Shown: positions 42,715-53,646, counted from the stretch's first letter. The stretch is 64,000 nucleotides of DNA from Leucobacter edaphi (GCF_016522535.1 NZ_JAEHOI010000011.1:186001-250000), one strand, 5' to 3'. Numbers and translations are program-made. Notes: generated by a model not told the origin, from the sequence alone.

Positions 42715-45471
42715 TCAACGGGTGAGTACCCCATCCGCACCGTCATTCTTCAATGCCCAGTCAAGGAACTCCTCCGCGGCGAGCACGGGTTTGCCCCACT
42801 CCGCTGCCTTCTTCGCTTTTCCTGACTGGCTTCCGCGCGCGGCAACGACCAACACGTCCGTCTTCGTTTTGGTCATATTTGCTGAGATCACGAGGCCTCG
42901 ATTCTCTGCGAGGCGATTCATCTCATCGCGACTGAATACACCGTGTATTTCAGATACCACTTCTCCGGTAAAGCAAACCCGCGCGCCGGCTACGAGCACC
43001 GTCTCCGCCGTAGCGTCGGCAGCCAGTTCGAACCCCTCAGGCAAGATCTGCACGCCGAAGTGTCCCTCGACGCTACGTATTTGGCTGAGGGATTGGGTAT
43101 TGGGATCGACAACACGATCCCACGCGTTTCTCAGGAGTTGGGCAAGTACCAGCGCAGCATCATCTTCCATAGTGAGGTAGCCGCCGACCGTGAAAAGCTC
43201 TGGGCTATTGTGGTCGGAAGATGAGGAAGCGCGTTGAAGCAAATAGCCGTGATGAGAAGCGTTCATAGCGAACGGAAATCCGTGCATTTGTTTCAGCGCC
43301 CGTGATCGCTTCTTTTCGAGCCTGGCTGCGATATCACGCAAGGCGCGTGCCCGTGCAATTGCTTGCGGAGCCTGTAGTGCTTGTCGCTCAGACACGGTAA
43401 ACAGCTCTTGAGGCAGTTCGGCTCCCAGTGGCATTTCGGTCACTACTCCGTTGCGCTTCAGCTCATAATCAATGATTCCGAGGTCGTGATCAACGTTGAC
43501 CCCCGTAGGCACTCTGCCGGTGAGAACCGGGGCCAGTGCTGCCCAAGCCTCCGTGAGAACTGGCGCAAGCGCGACATCTTGAGTGGTGATTCCAAAGTCT
43601 TTTTGCGCCGAGAATAGATCACTCGTCGGGTTCACGATTGTGTGCGCTTCATCACCGTCGTCAGTAACGACCGCGATCTCAACCGGACGCGGGCGATAGC
43701 GATCCCCCTCATTCCCGACGCTGAGGACTGAGATAAACGCTCTACCCCGTGTGCTTGGTGTCGTTGTACCATCCTCAAGAAAGCGTCGTACAAGGATGTC
43801 GGTCTTGAGGTCGCGAGGCAGCACGTCACGTTTAAGAACCAACCCATCCAAGCTGGTACAACGACTCAATGCAACATAGAGTTGCCCATTCGCAAAGGTC
43901 CCTCCCGTGAGGTCAACCACAACGCGGTCGAGTGTTTGCCCTTGGCTCTTGTGGATTGTAATTGCCCATGCGAGCTTCATTGGGAACTGTCTAAACGAGC
44001 CAATTACTTCATGGCGCAGAGACCCACCATCGACATAGGGGCGTGTGATTTCCCACTGATGCCGACTGACATCGACCTTTTGCCCATTCCGGAGCAGCAC
44101 CGAAACAACGGTCTCGCTCCCGTTCTCACTGATGTCCTCGATCTTGCCGATCGTACCGTTTACCCAACGCCCGGCCTCATCGTTATTGAGAAGCATCACT
44201 TGCGCACCAACTGCGAGTTGTAGTTTCTCGTCAGCGGGGTATTCAAATCCATCGGTCTCACCAGACACACTGGCCGTAAACACACTCGGACGGTCAGTAA
44301 GCCGTTCAAGCATCTGCTTATTCCTGGCGCCCACGATTCGGTTCGTGGTAGCGAGAGTGAGCCAGAATTCATCAAGCGCAGGGTCAAAGTCAGGCTGAGT
44401 TTGCCGATTGAGTTCTGCTCTGGCCGCTTCAAGCAGCGCACCAGAGCGCACGGCATTCAGCAAATCCACCATTCGGCGATCGTTGATCTGGCGGAAGACC
44501 GTCGTGAGTTCAACGGTCGGGAACTGCTCACGACTAAATGACTTCGCAGAGAAGAAGTATGGTGTGCCGAATTTCTCCGCGATGTACTTTGACTCACGTT
44601 CAGTAACTACAGGCGGCAACTGATAGAGATCACCGACGAGTACCAGTTGCACACCACCGAAAGGGGCCCCAGGTTTAGGCCCGAATCGCTCAAGAGCTGC
44701 CGCGAGAGTGTCAAAGAGGTCAGCCCGCACCATCGAAACCTCATCAATGATGAGAGTGTCCAGCCTGCTCAGCGCATCTGCGAAGCGACCTGGATAGTAA
44801 TTTCCGCTTCGAACGTCCTCTTCGTTTATTCCCGCGTGGAATGAAAATAGCCGATGGATCGTGTATCCATCGACATTCAGCGCAGCAATACCGGTCGGTG
44901 CAACCGTGACGGCGTTACGTGTCGTTTGAGAAAGGAAGCGGCGAATCAATGTGGACTTGCCAGTGCCAGCCTTTCCGGTGAGGAAGATACTGCTCCCGCG
45001 ATTCAACAACTCCAAAGCGCGTGCAAACTCGGGAGTAATCTCGATGCCTGGGGCGGCTTCTAACGGACTGGATTGTTGCTCCAATCTGCTGCGTTTCAGG
45101 TCCCCTTGATCCGCGCCAGAGTTGCCTTCCTCCAAAAACTGCGGCGACAACTGGGTCTGATTTGAGCCACCTTGAGCTGCTGAATTCGGAGAAACCTGCG
45201 AGCGAAGGCTCTCATGCAGCTGTTGAAAGTGGTAACGATACGACTTCTCGAAGTACTCCCGCGAAGAGCTGAGAGCATCGTTCAACGTTCTCGAGTCAAC
45301 GACGACCCCGTGCAACGGCAACTGCGAAAGGAACAAGTGGACGATCTGTTCACTTCGGCTCACCGTGTGGTCCAGACTTGGTGGGTCGTACTTCAGTGCT
45401 TCCTCTGCCAGCCGAAAGGCCTCGGCATTGAGCTGACCGTTCAGCACTTCATACAGTTCCTGGAAATTCAT
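42715..45471 (-). CDS. PIF1-type helicase fused to a degenerate DnaQ-like exonuclease segment and a BRCT domain
   Basis: The 918-residue protein has an N-terminal helical region (1-140), then superfamily 1 helicase motifs: Walker A GKAGTGKST (166-174), Walker B LIIDE (240-244), TIHKSQGQTLD (505-515) and LYVALSRC (531-538), the PIF1/RecD-like order. Residues 578-675 resemble a DnaQ-family exonuclease (RPVEIAVV, ITTQDVALAPV, NVDHDLGIIDYEL), but the first D-x-E motif is replaced (SVLSVGN), so it is probably inactive. Residues 828-908 form a BRCT domain (GARVCFTGEV, KTKTDVLVVAA, WGKPVLAAEEFLDW) as at the end of NAD ligases. It lies on the AT-richer segment. A role in DNA metabolism or phage defence is inference. 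Confidence 0.85.
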   Translation of the reverse strand: MNFQELYEVLNGQLNAEAFRLAEEALKYDPPSLDHTVSRSEQIVHLFLSQLPLHGVVVDSRTLNDALSSSREYFEKSYRYHFQQLHESLRSQVSPNSAAQGGSNQTQLSPQFLEEGNSGADQGDLKRSRLEQQSSPLEAAPGIEITPEFARALELLNRGSSIFLTGKAGTGKSTLIRRFLSQTTRNAVTVAPTGIAALNVDGYTIHRLFSFHAGINEEDVRSGNYYPGRFADALSRLDTLIIDEVSMVRADLFDTLAAALERFGPKPGAPFGGVQLVLVGDLYQLPPVVTERESKYIAEKFGTPYFFSAKSFSREQFPTVELTTVFRQINDRRMVDLLNAVRSGALLEAARAELNRQTQPDFDPALDEFWLTLATTNRIVGARNKQMLERLTDRPSVFTASVSGETDGFEYPADEKLQLAVGAQVMLLNNDEAGRWVNGTIGKIEDISENGSETVVSVLLRNGQKVDVSRHQWEITRPYVDGGSLRHEVIGSFRQFPMKLAWAITIHKSQGQTLDRVVVDLTGGTFANGQLYVALSRCTSLDGLVLKRDVLPRDLKTDILVRRFLEDGTTTPSTRGRAFISVLSVGNEGDRYRPRPVEIAVVTDDGDEAHTIVNPTSDLFSAQKDFGITTQDVALAPVLTEAWAALAPVLTGRVPTGVNVDHDLGIIDYELKRNGVVTEMPLGAELPQELFTVSERQALQAPQAIARARALRDIAARLEKKRSRALKQMHGFPFAMNASHHGYLLQRASSSSDHNSPELFTVGGYLTMEDDAALVLAQLLRNAWDRVVDPNTQSLSQIRSVEGHFGVQILPEGFELAADATAETVLVAGARVCFTGEVVSEIHGVFSRDEMNRLAENRGLVISANMTKTKTDVLVVAARGSQSGKAKKAAEWGKPVLAAEEFLDWALKNDGADGVLTR

Positions 45472-45838
45472 AAGCGATTAGTCCTCTTGGGATGAAGCAC
45501 TCGAGTTACATGATGTTGAATCGCCGAGCCGCACTGAAACGAGTTGGTGGCCGTTCGCCGAACTCAAACACGGCTAGTCGTGACCTCAGTGCGGGTGCGA
45601 ACGCAATCAGGTCGAGCTTGATTGTCGTTCCCGCGACAAGGCCTGTGATGATTGTAGTGACGAAGCAGGTCACCGGAGTAGGGGGGCTTGAGCCAACTCC
45701 GGAAAGCCTCTCGGCCCGGTCTTCTTGCTCGCGAGTTGTGATTGAAGAGCTCACTGCCAGACTCGCCGCCCCGCTTTCGCGGGGCACGTCCAACGGCTAC
45801 GCCTGCAAAGCAGCACCCGCCAGTCAGAAAACGAAAAC
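45472..45838. other. Gap between the helicase gene and the tRNA-Pro terminator
   Basis: There are short open frames on both strands, but none has a ribosome-binding site, consistent codon bias or recognisable motifs. The AT-rich half (45472-45660) probably contains the helicase promoter. The remainder gradually returns to the GC-rich bias of the chromosome. Confidence 0.5.
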
Positions 45839-45870
45839 AGCCCCGGTCAAAATTGCTTCTGACCGGGGCT
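45839..45870 (-). terminator. Intrinsic terminator downstream of tRNA-Pro
   Basis: An 11-bp perfect stem (AGCCCCGGTCA with TGACCGGGGCT) is followed on the minus strand by a T-rich run (TGTTTTCGTTTTC). It begins 6 bp past the tRNA 3' end. Confidence 0.92.
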
Positions 45871-45875
45871 TCTCG

Positions 45876-45949
45876 TCGGGATGACAGGATTTGAACCTGC
45901 GACCCCGTCGTCCCGAACGACGTGCGCTACCAAGCTGCGCCACATCCCG
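45876..45949 (-). tRNA. tRNA-Pro (anticodon CGG)
   Basis: Read on the minus strand, the 74-nt sequence starts CGGGATGTGGCGCAGCTTGG and ends with the matching acceptor arm CATCCCG plus discriminator A. The anticodon loop is TTCGGGA (plus positions 45911-45917), giving anticodon CGG. The T-loop is GTTCAAATC. CCA is not encoded. The anticodon stem CGTCG/CGACG and D-arm fit a proline tRNA. A clear terminator follows. It borders the AT-richer helicase segment. Confidence 0.97.
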
Positions 45950-46168
45950 ATTGCGCTCACGCGCAGGGACTACTCTATCGCGTTTCGAGCCCGCGCAAAA
46001 ATCGAGACGGCCCGGGCGCGGCCTTGCGTGCCAAAGCACCCGCACGCACGACGCTCGGCACCGCGAACCACCAGATCACGGCCGGAAAGGATGCCGCATC
46101 CCCGTGCTGATCCGGCCGCTGCCCCGCACTCCGGCCGGGGCTCCGCATCGAGCCACCCCAGAAACGCC

Positions 46169-46198
46169 AAGGGCCCCGGTCGTAACACCGGGGCCCTT
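46169..46198 (-). terminator. Terminator hairpin downstream of typA
   Basis: AAGGGCCCCGGT (46169-46180) pairs perfectly with ACCGGGGCCCTT (46187-46198) around a 6-nt loop. It lies 38 bp past the typA stop and is followed on the minus strand by GGCGTTT. The symmetrical stem could act in both directions. Confidence 0.8.
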
Positions 46199-46235
46199 GC
46201 GCTCGTCACTCACGGCCGCTTCCGCGGCGCAGCGA

Positions 46236-48140
<1,905 letters not shown>

Positions 48141-48299
48141 AAAAGTGGAGTCCTAACGAGACGAGTGATGCGCCGGCAAGGATCGTGTGCCCGACGCGAT
48201 GCGGGAACACTGCACCCGCGGATACGCCGAAAAGGCCGACGTATTATTCTAGCTGATCCTCCCCGGAGGATTGCGGCATGGATCATATATCATCTGGGA

Positions 48300-49490
48300 A
48301 TGACTCGTCGGCCACGGCTCACCGCTCCCCTGCTCGGCGTCCTCTCGTTTCTCGCCGCGGTCGGGCCCTTCGCGACCGACATGTACCTCGCATCGTTCAC
48401 GTCGATCGCGCGGGATCTCGGGGCGCAGCCCTCCTCCGTGCAACTGACGCTCACCGCGTTCCTGCTCGGCATGGGGCTCGGCCAGCTCCTCCTCGGCCCC
48501 CTCTCCGACCAGCTCGGGCGCCGCACAGTGCTCGTCCCCGCGATCGGCGTATTCGCCCTCGCGAGCATCGCGATGGTGTTCGCCCCCAACATCGAACTGT
48601 TCATCGCGCTGCGCCTGATCCAGGGCCTCTCCGGATCCGCCGGCGTCGTCATCTCCCGGGCCGTCGCCGTCGATCTCTCCGAGGGTCCCGCGGCGATCCG
48701 TGCGATCAGCCTCATCGCGATGTTCGTCGGACTCGGCCCGCTCCTCGCCCCTCCGATCGGCGGCGCGATCCTCATCCTCGGCGACTGGCACGCCGTGCTC
48801 GGGGTGCTCGCGGGCATCGCCGTACTGATGTTCGCGCTCGCGCTGCTCGCCGTCCCGGAAGCGCTGCCGCCCGAGGCCCGCCGCGATGCCGGCCTCCGCA
48901 CGGCACTCGCCGCGTTCCGCTCCCTCCTCGCGGATCGCGAGTTTCTCCTGCTCATGATCGTGTTCGGGCTCGCGTTCGGCGCGATGATGTCGTACATTTC
49001 CTCGTCTCCTTTCGTGGGTCAGACGATCCTGGGGATGCCGCCGTTCGTTTACTCGCTCGCCTTCGGCCTCGGGGCGGCCGCGATGATCCTCGCGAACCTC
49101 GTGAATGCGAGGCTCGCCGGAAAGGTTCCCGCGACGCGGATGCTGCTCCTCGGGGCGTGCCTCACGGTGACCGCCGGGATCGCGCTCACCGCACAGTGGC
49201 TCACCGGCACGCTCACGGCGCCGGGCTTCATCGCTTGCGCCTTCGTGCTCACGGGCGGAACCGGCCTGATCATGTCGAACGCGAGCGCCCTCGCACTCGA
49301 GCGGGCCGCCGCGGCGCGCGGATCCGGATCGGCGCTGCTCGGCGCAACCCAGTTCGCGTTCGGCAGCATCGGCTCGCCGATTTCGGGCGCGTGGGGCGAA
49401 CACACGGCGCTCCCCATGTCGCTGTTCGTGCTGTGCTGCGCCGCGCTCGCGCTCTCCGGCGCGGCGATCGCCGCGCGGCGCGCGGGCTAG
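48300..49490 (+). CDS. Bcr/CflA-type multidrug MFS transporter
   Basis: The 396-residue, 12-helix transporter shows the Bcr/CflA features: FATDMYLASFTSIARDLGAQPSS split across helix 1 and loop 1, LGPLSDQLGRR (motif A), a long conserved helix 4 with LRLIQGLSGSAGVV, and the YISSSPFVGQ segment in helix 7. Bcr relatives export bicyclomycin, sulfonamides and peptides; the substrate here is unknown. The start at 48300 has only GGGAA touching the ATG, so leaderless or weak initiation is possible. The hairpin element copy 2 lies downstream. Confidence 0.88.
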   Translation: MTRRPRLTAPLLGVLSFLAAVGPFATDMYLASFTSIARDLGAQPSSVQLTLTAFLLGMGLGQLLLGPLSDQLGRRTVLVPAIGVFALASIAMVFAPNIELFIALRLIQGLSGSAGVVISRAVAVDLSEGPAAIRAISLIAMFVGLGPLLAPPIGGAILILGDWHAVLGVLAGIAVLMFALALLAVPEALPPEARRDAGLRTALAAFRSLLADREFLLLMIVFGLAFGAMMSYISSSPFVGQTILGMPPFVYSLAFGLGAAAMILANLVNARLAGKVPATRMLLLGACLTVTAGIALTAQWLTGTLTAPGFIACAFVLTGGTGLIMSNASALALERAAAARGSGSALLGATQFAFGSIGSPISGAWGEHTALPMSLFVLCCAALALSGAAIAARRAG

Positions 49491-49663
49491 ACGCCTCGCG
49501 TTCGCGCCCGCTCGCCCGCGCCGACGTGATCGGGGGCTGCCCTTGATCCGGGACTGATTCGAGCGGTCCCCGATCCGGCCCGGCCCGGCGCCGAGGCGGG
49601 TCTGCCCACCCTCCGTCCGCCCGGCCCGGTGCCGATAGACCCGGGCCGGCGTGCACAAAATAA

Positions 49664-49721
49664 GCAATGTGCGTTTAATAAGTCCAAATTCGCGATCTTC
49701 GACTTATTAAACGCACATTGC
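49664..49721 (+). repeat. Hairpin element, copy 2 (21-bp perfect stem extending to 24 bp, 16-nt loop)
   Basis: The left arm is at 49664-49684 and the right arm at 49701-49721. The arms are perfectly complementary, and TAA/TTA pairs outside extend the stem to 49661-49724. It matches copy 1 at 5481-5538 except that stem position 13 is T (paired with A) instead of A (paired with T). Loops match at 13 of 16 positions. Both copies are followed downstream by TTATTGAACG. It sits in the 592-bp convergent gap between the MFS gene and the ABC operon; the rest of the gap is GC-rich, low-complexity DNA without a gene. Confidence 0.85.
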
Positions 49722-49999
49722 TTAGTTATTGAACGGGCAGGGCCGGACCGGGGGTGGGATGCGGGGCGGGGCCAGACGGGCGGGGCCGAGGGCCATGGGC
49801 CGGCGGTGGCCGTTCGGACGGGCCGTGGGCCGTGGGCCCGGGGGGGCGGTTCGGACGGGCCGGGGGCCAGGCGCGCAGAGGAGCGGAGGGGCGGACGCTC
49901 GGGACCGGCACGGCCGGAAGCCGGGGCGGACGCTCGGGACCGGCCCCGGCCGAAACCCGGCCCCGGCCCATCAAGAACCCGGCGCAGACCGCACGCGCA

Positions 50000-50057
50000 G
50001 AACTGCTCCCCGGGAGCCGGAACCGAGCATTTCGGTCCGACTCCCGGGGAGCAGTTC
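50000..50057 (-). terminator. Long inverted repeat after the oligopeptide ABC operon
   Basis: A 17-bp perfect inverted repeat (GAACTGCTCCCCGGGAG at 50000-50016 and its complement at 50041-50057) encloses an inner imperfect stem (CGGAACCGA with TCGGTCCG). It lies 26 bp past the stop of the fused ATPase gene. There is no T-run. Most likely it is the operon terminator or an mRNA-stabilising hairpin. Confidence 0.7.
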
Positions 50058-50082
50058 GATGCGGGCTTCGCCCCGCTCGCGC

Positions 50083-51777
50083 TTATTCGACGCCGAGCTC
50101 GATGTTGCGTCCGGGGATCGCGGCGAGCAGGTTCTGCGTGTAGGCCTCGCGGGGGTTCTCGAAGATCTCCTCCGTGGTGGCCTGCTCCACGATCCGGCCC
50201 TGCTGCATCACGCACACGCGGTCGGCGATGAGCCGGACGACCGCGAGATCGTGGGTGATGAACAGGTAGGTGAGCCCCAGGTCACGCTGCAATTCGGCGA
50301 GCAGGTCCAGGATCTGCGCCTGCACGAGCACATCGAGCGCCGAGACGGCCTCGTCGAGGACGAGGATCTCGGGCTTCAGCGCCAGGCCGCGCGCAACGGC
50401 GACGCGCTGCCGCTGGCCGCCGGACAGCTCGTTCGGGTAGCGCGTCGCGAGCTCGCGCGGCAGCGCCACCTGATCGAGCAGCTCCAGCATGCGGGCCTTG
50501 CGGCTCGCAGCGTCGCCAACCTTGTGGATGTTGAGCGGCTCCATGATCGTGTTGCCGATGTTGTGCAGCGGGTCGAGCGAGCCGTAGGGGTCCTGGAAGA
50601 CCGGCTGCAGCTTGCCGCGCAGATCGAAGAGCGCGCGACCGCGCATGTCGGCCGTCTCGACGCCGTCGATCTTGATCGAGCCGGTGGTCGGCTCCTCGAG
50701 CTTCAGCACCATCTTCGCGATCGTCGACTTGCCCGATCCCGACTCGCCCACGAGCGCCATGGTCTCGCCGCGCTTCACCGTGAAGGTCGCGTCCGAGACG
50801 GCGTGCAGGTCGGTCGTGCCGAAGTTGCCGGTGCGGATCTTGTACGTCTTCCCGAGGCCGGAAACCTCGATCATCGGGCGATTCGGATCGATCTGCTTGT
50901 CGGATTCCGCGACCGCCGTGAGGTCGAAGGAGCTCGTCGGCGCCGCGGGAACGGTCGCGTCCGCGCCGATCCGGCGCGAGGCGAGGCTCGGTGCGGCCGA
51001 GACGAGACGCTTCGTGTACGGGTGCTGCGGCCGCTCGAGGATCTCGCGGCTCGGGCCCGACTCGACGATGTTGCCCTGGTACATCACGATCAGCTTCTCC
51101 GCGCGCTCGGCCGCGAGACCGAGATCGTGGGTGATGAAGACGACCGCGGTGCCGAGCTCGCTCGTCAGGGTCTGCAGGTGGTCGAGGACCACGCGCTGCA
51201 CCGTCACGTCGAGCGCCGAGGTGGGCTCGTCCGCGATGAGGAGCTCCGGGTTCGCGGAGAGTCCGATGCCGATGAGGGCGCGCTGCTTCATTCCGCCGGA
51301 GAACTGGTGCGGGTACTGCCGCATCCGGAGCTCAGCGTCCTGCAGGCCGGCCTGCTCGAGCACCTCGATCGCGCGGGCGTGCGCTTCCTTCTTCGAGGAC
51401 GCGAGCCCGTTCGCGCGGATCGCCTCCTCGACCTGAAAGCCCACCGACCACACCGGGTTGAGGTTCGACATCGGGTCCTGCGGCACGAGACCGATCTCGC
51501 GGCCGCGGATGTGCTCCATGTCCCGTCGGCCGATGCCGACGAGCTCGCGTCCCCGCCAGTCCACGGAGCCGCCGGTGATCTTGCCGGTGCCGGGCAGCAG
51601 GTTGATCACGGCGTGCATCGTGGTGGACTTGCCGGAACCCGACTCGCCGACGATCGCGACGGTCTCGCCGCGGTGCACGTCGAAGCTGACGCCGTGAAGC
51701 ACCTCGCGGCGCTCCTTCTTCTTACCGAACTCGACCTTGAGGTCGCGGACGCTGAGGATCGGCTGCTGATCGTTCAT
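50083..51777 (-). CDS. Oligopeptide/dipeptide ABC transporter ATPase, two fused domains (OppDF type)
   Basis: The 564-residue protein fuses two ABC domains. The first has Walker A GESGSGKSTT and signature FSGGMKQR followed by LIADEPTSALD. The second has Walker A GESGSGKSTIA and signature LSGGQRQRV followed by LVLDEAVSALD (E-A instead of E-P). A 60-residue linker joins them. It energises the two permeases encoded upstream. Its ATG overlaps the previous stop (ATGA). This is the second fused peptide-type ATPase in the window. Confidence 0.93.
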   Translation of the reverse strand: MNDQQPILSVRDLKVEFGKKKERREVLHGVSFDVHRGETVAIVGESGSGKSTTMHAVINLLPGTGKITGGSVDWRGRELVGIGRRDMEHIRGREIGLVPQDPMSNLNPVWSVGFQVEEAIRANGLASSKKEAHARAIEVLEQAGLQDAELRMRQYPHQFSGGMKQRALIGIGLSANPELLIADEPTSALDVTVQRVVLDHLQTLTSELGTAVVFITHDLGLAAERAEKLIVMYQGNIVESGPSREILERPQHPYTKRLVSAAPSLASRRIGADATVPAAPTSSFDLTAVAESDKQIDPNRPMIEVSGLGKTYKIRTGNFGTTDLHAVSDATFTVKRGETMALVGESGSGKSTIAKMVLKLEEPTTGSIKIDGVETADMRGRALFDLRGKLQPVFQDPYGSLDPLHNIGNTIMEPLNIHKVGDAASRKARMLELLDQVALPRELATRYPNELSGGQRQRVAVARGLALKPEILVLDEAVSALDVLVQAQILDLLAELQRDLGLTYLFITHDLAVVRLIADRVCVMQQGRIVEQATTEEIFENPREAYTQNLLAAIPGRNIELGVE

Positions 51778-52727
51778 CGCTGGGCCCTCGCCTTCGGATC
51801 GAGCGCGTCTCGCACGACCTCGCCGAGCATGACGAAGCCCAGCACGGTGATCGCGAGCGCGAGGGACGGGTAGAGGAGAATCTGCGGGTCGTTGCGCAGC
51901 TCGCGCTGCGCGGAGCTGATGTCATTGCCCCAGCTCACGAACTCGGCAGGCGGAAGCCCGACGCCAAGGAACGAGAGCACGGCCTCCGCGACGATCGCGG
52001 CCGACAGCGACAGCGTCGTGACGACGATGAGCGGCGCGATCGAGTTCGGGATGACGTGCTTGAGCAGGGTCTTGAACCTCGACAGCCCGAGCGCCGTCGA
52101 CGCCATGACGTAGTCGGAGTTCTTCACCCTCAGGATCTCCGAACGCAGGATTCGCGCCGAGACGGGCCACGAGAACCCGCCGATCGCGAACGCGATCGTG
52201 AGCGGGTTGCGGTACTCCTGGAACACCGACATCACGATCACCGCCGCGAGGATGTAGGGGATCGAGAAGAAGATGTCGCCGAGACGGGACAGGATCGTGT
52301 CCACCCATCCGCCGAAGTAGCCCGCGAGCGAACCGGCGATGCCGCCGAGCACGAAGGTGATCAGGATCACGAGCAGGCCGACACTCACCGAGGTGGAGGT
52401 GCCGTAGATGAGGCGGGCGTAGATGTCCTGCCCCTGCACGTTGAAGCCGAGCGGGTGCCCGGCGCTCGGGCCGGACTTCGAGTGGTCGAGATCGCCCACC
52501 TGCGGGTTGACGCTCGTGAACAGGCTCGGGAACAGCGAGATCAGGATCACGAGGAGGATGATCACCGCGGAGATCCAGAACATGGGACGGCCGCGCATGT
52601 CGCGCCAGGCGTCGAGCCAGAGGTTCGACTTCTTTTCCTTGACGACGACGGCGTCGACCGCGGCGACCGGGGTCTCCTCGAACGGAGCGACGAAGTGCTC
52701 GATTTTCGGTGTCTGCGGCTCAGGCAT
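51774..52727 (-). CDS. ABC transporter permease, OppC/DppC type
   Basis: The 317-residue permease has an extended N-terminal cytoplasmic tail (about 45 residues) before the first helix, as in OppC, then the HPLGFNVQGQDIYARLIYGT loop characteristic of the DppC/OppC family, and the EAA loop (DYVMASTALGLSRFKTLLKH). It overlaps the OppB-type gene by 8 bp and the ATPase gene by 4 bp. Confidence 0.93.
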   Translation of the reverse strand: MPEPQTPKIEHFVAPFEETPVAAVDAVVVKEKKSNLWLDAWRDMRGRPMFWISAVIILLVILISLFPSLFTSVNPQVGDLDHSKSGPSAGHPLGFNVQGQDIYARLIYGTSTSVSVGLLVILITFVLGGIAGSLAGYFGGWVDTILSRLGDIFFSIPYILAAVIVMSVFQEYRNPLTIAFAIGGFSWPVSARILRSEILRVKNSDYVMASTALGLSRFKTLLKHVIPNSIAPLIVVTTLSLSAAIVAEAVLSFLGVGLPPAEFVSWGNDISSAQRELRNDPQILLYPSLALAITVLGFVMLGEVVRDALDPKARAQR

Positions 52728-53646
52728 AGCGGATCCTCGGGTCGAGTACGGCGTAGAGCAGGTCGACGACCAGGTTCACGCCGAGGTAGATGAGCACCAT
52801 GAACGTCACGAACGAGACGACGAGCGAGTTGTCGCCCTTCAGGATCGCGTTGAACAGCGCGTTACCGACGCCGGGGACGTTGAAGATGCCCTCCGTGACG
52901 GTCGCGCCGACCATGAGGACACCGAAGTCGGTGGCCGTGTTCGTGATGGTCGGGATGAGCGAGTTGCGGAGCACGTGCACCGGGATCACACGCCCTCGGC
53001 TCAGGCCCTTCGCGTACGCGGTGCGCACGAAGTCCTGGTTCAGGGTGTCGATGACCGAGGCGCGCGTGAGGCGCATGCTCGTCGCGTAGAGGCTGACGCC
53101 CAGCACGAGCGCCGGCAGGATCAGGTCCTGGACCGGCGCACCGGCGCCGACCGTCGGACGGAACCAGCCGAGCTTGAGCCCGAGGCCCCACTGGGCGATG
53201 AACGCGATCACGAAGATCGGGACGCTCATGAAGAGCAGGCCGATGATCAGGTTGATGTTGTCGAAGAACTTGCCCTTGCGGAGACCGGAGACGAGGCCGA
53301 TCAGGATCGCGAAGATGAGCTCGAACACGATGGCCATCGCGGCGAGCTTGATCGTGACCGGGAAGGTGCGGGCGAGGATCTCGGACACCGGCTGGCCGGA
53401 GAAGCTCATGCCGAAGTCGCCGACCAGCACGCCCTTGAGGTAGAGCAGGTACTGGATGAAGAAGGGCTGGTCCAGGTGGTACTGCTCGCGGAGGCGCTCG
53501 ACCACTGCGGGATCGGGCGTCTTGTCGCCGAACATCGCGAGGATCGGGTCGCCCGGCATGAAGAAGACCAGGAAGTAGATCAGGAAGGTGGTGCCCAGCA
53601 GCACGGGGATCACCTGGAGGAGGCGGAAAAGGATGTATCTCAGCAT
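52720..53646 (-). CDS. ABC transporter permease, OppB/DppB type
   Basis: The 308-residue permease starts MLRYILFRLLQVIPVLLG, typical of DppB/OppB, has the FMPGDP motif near residue 30, the GDFGMSFSGQPV segment and the EAA loop (VRTAYAKGLSRGRVIPVHVL). It is followed by overlapping genes for the second permease and ATPase. It is separated from the substrate-binding protein gene by 190 bp with a hairpin. Confidence 0.93.
   Translation of the reverse strand: MLRYILFRLLQVIPVLLGTTFLIYFLVFFMPGDPILAMFGDKTPDPAVVERLREQYHLDQPFFIQYLLYLKGVLVGDFGMSFSGQPVSEILARTFPVTIKLAAMAIVFELIFAILIGLVSGLRKGKFFDNINLIIGLLFMSVPIFVIAFIAQWGLGLKLGWFRPTVGAGAPVQDLILPALVLGVSLYATSMRLTRASVIDTLNQDFVRTAYAKGLSRGRVIPVHVLRNSLIPTITNTATDFGVLMVGATVTEGIFNVPGVGNALFNAILKGDNSLVVSFVTFMVLIYLGVNLVVDLLYAVLDPRIRYA

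Larger units (their letters stand above)
42545..45840. other. AT-richer acquired-looking segment beside tRNA-Pro
   Basis: Base composition changes abruptly here. From just after the SRPBCC-like gene to the tRNA-Pro terminator, AT-rich codons and third positions are common, whereas both sides are strongly GC-biased. The segment carries one long gene (a helicase) and 360 bp without a convincing gene. It ends next to the 3' end of tRNA-Pro(CGG), a common integration site. No integrase, transposase or flanking direct repeats of the tRNA end were seen, so the mechanism is unproved. Confidence 0.65.

Noticed and set aside
45492-45884. Open frames next to tRNA-Pro with translations such as GVGGLEPTPESL
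   Set aside because: Similar translated fragments are common spurious calls near tRNA genes. There is no ribosome-binding site or codon bias, and one end runs into the tRNA terminator.
49741-49980. G-rich low-complexity stretch that could be read as a coding or quadruplex region
   Set aside because: Runs such as GGGGGTGGG and repeated GGCC blocks are present, but no conserved motif or gene start exists; quadruplex potential cannot be judged by eye.
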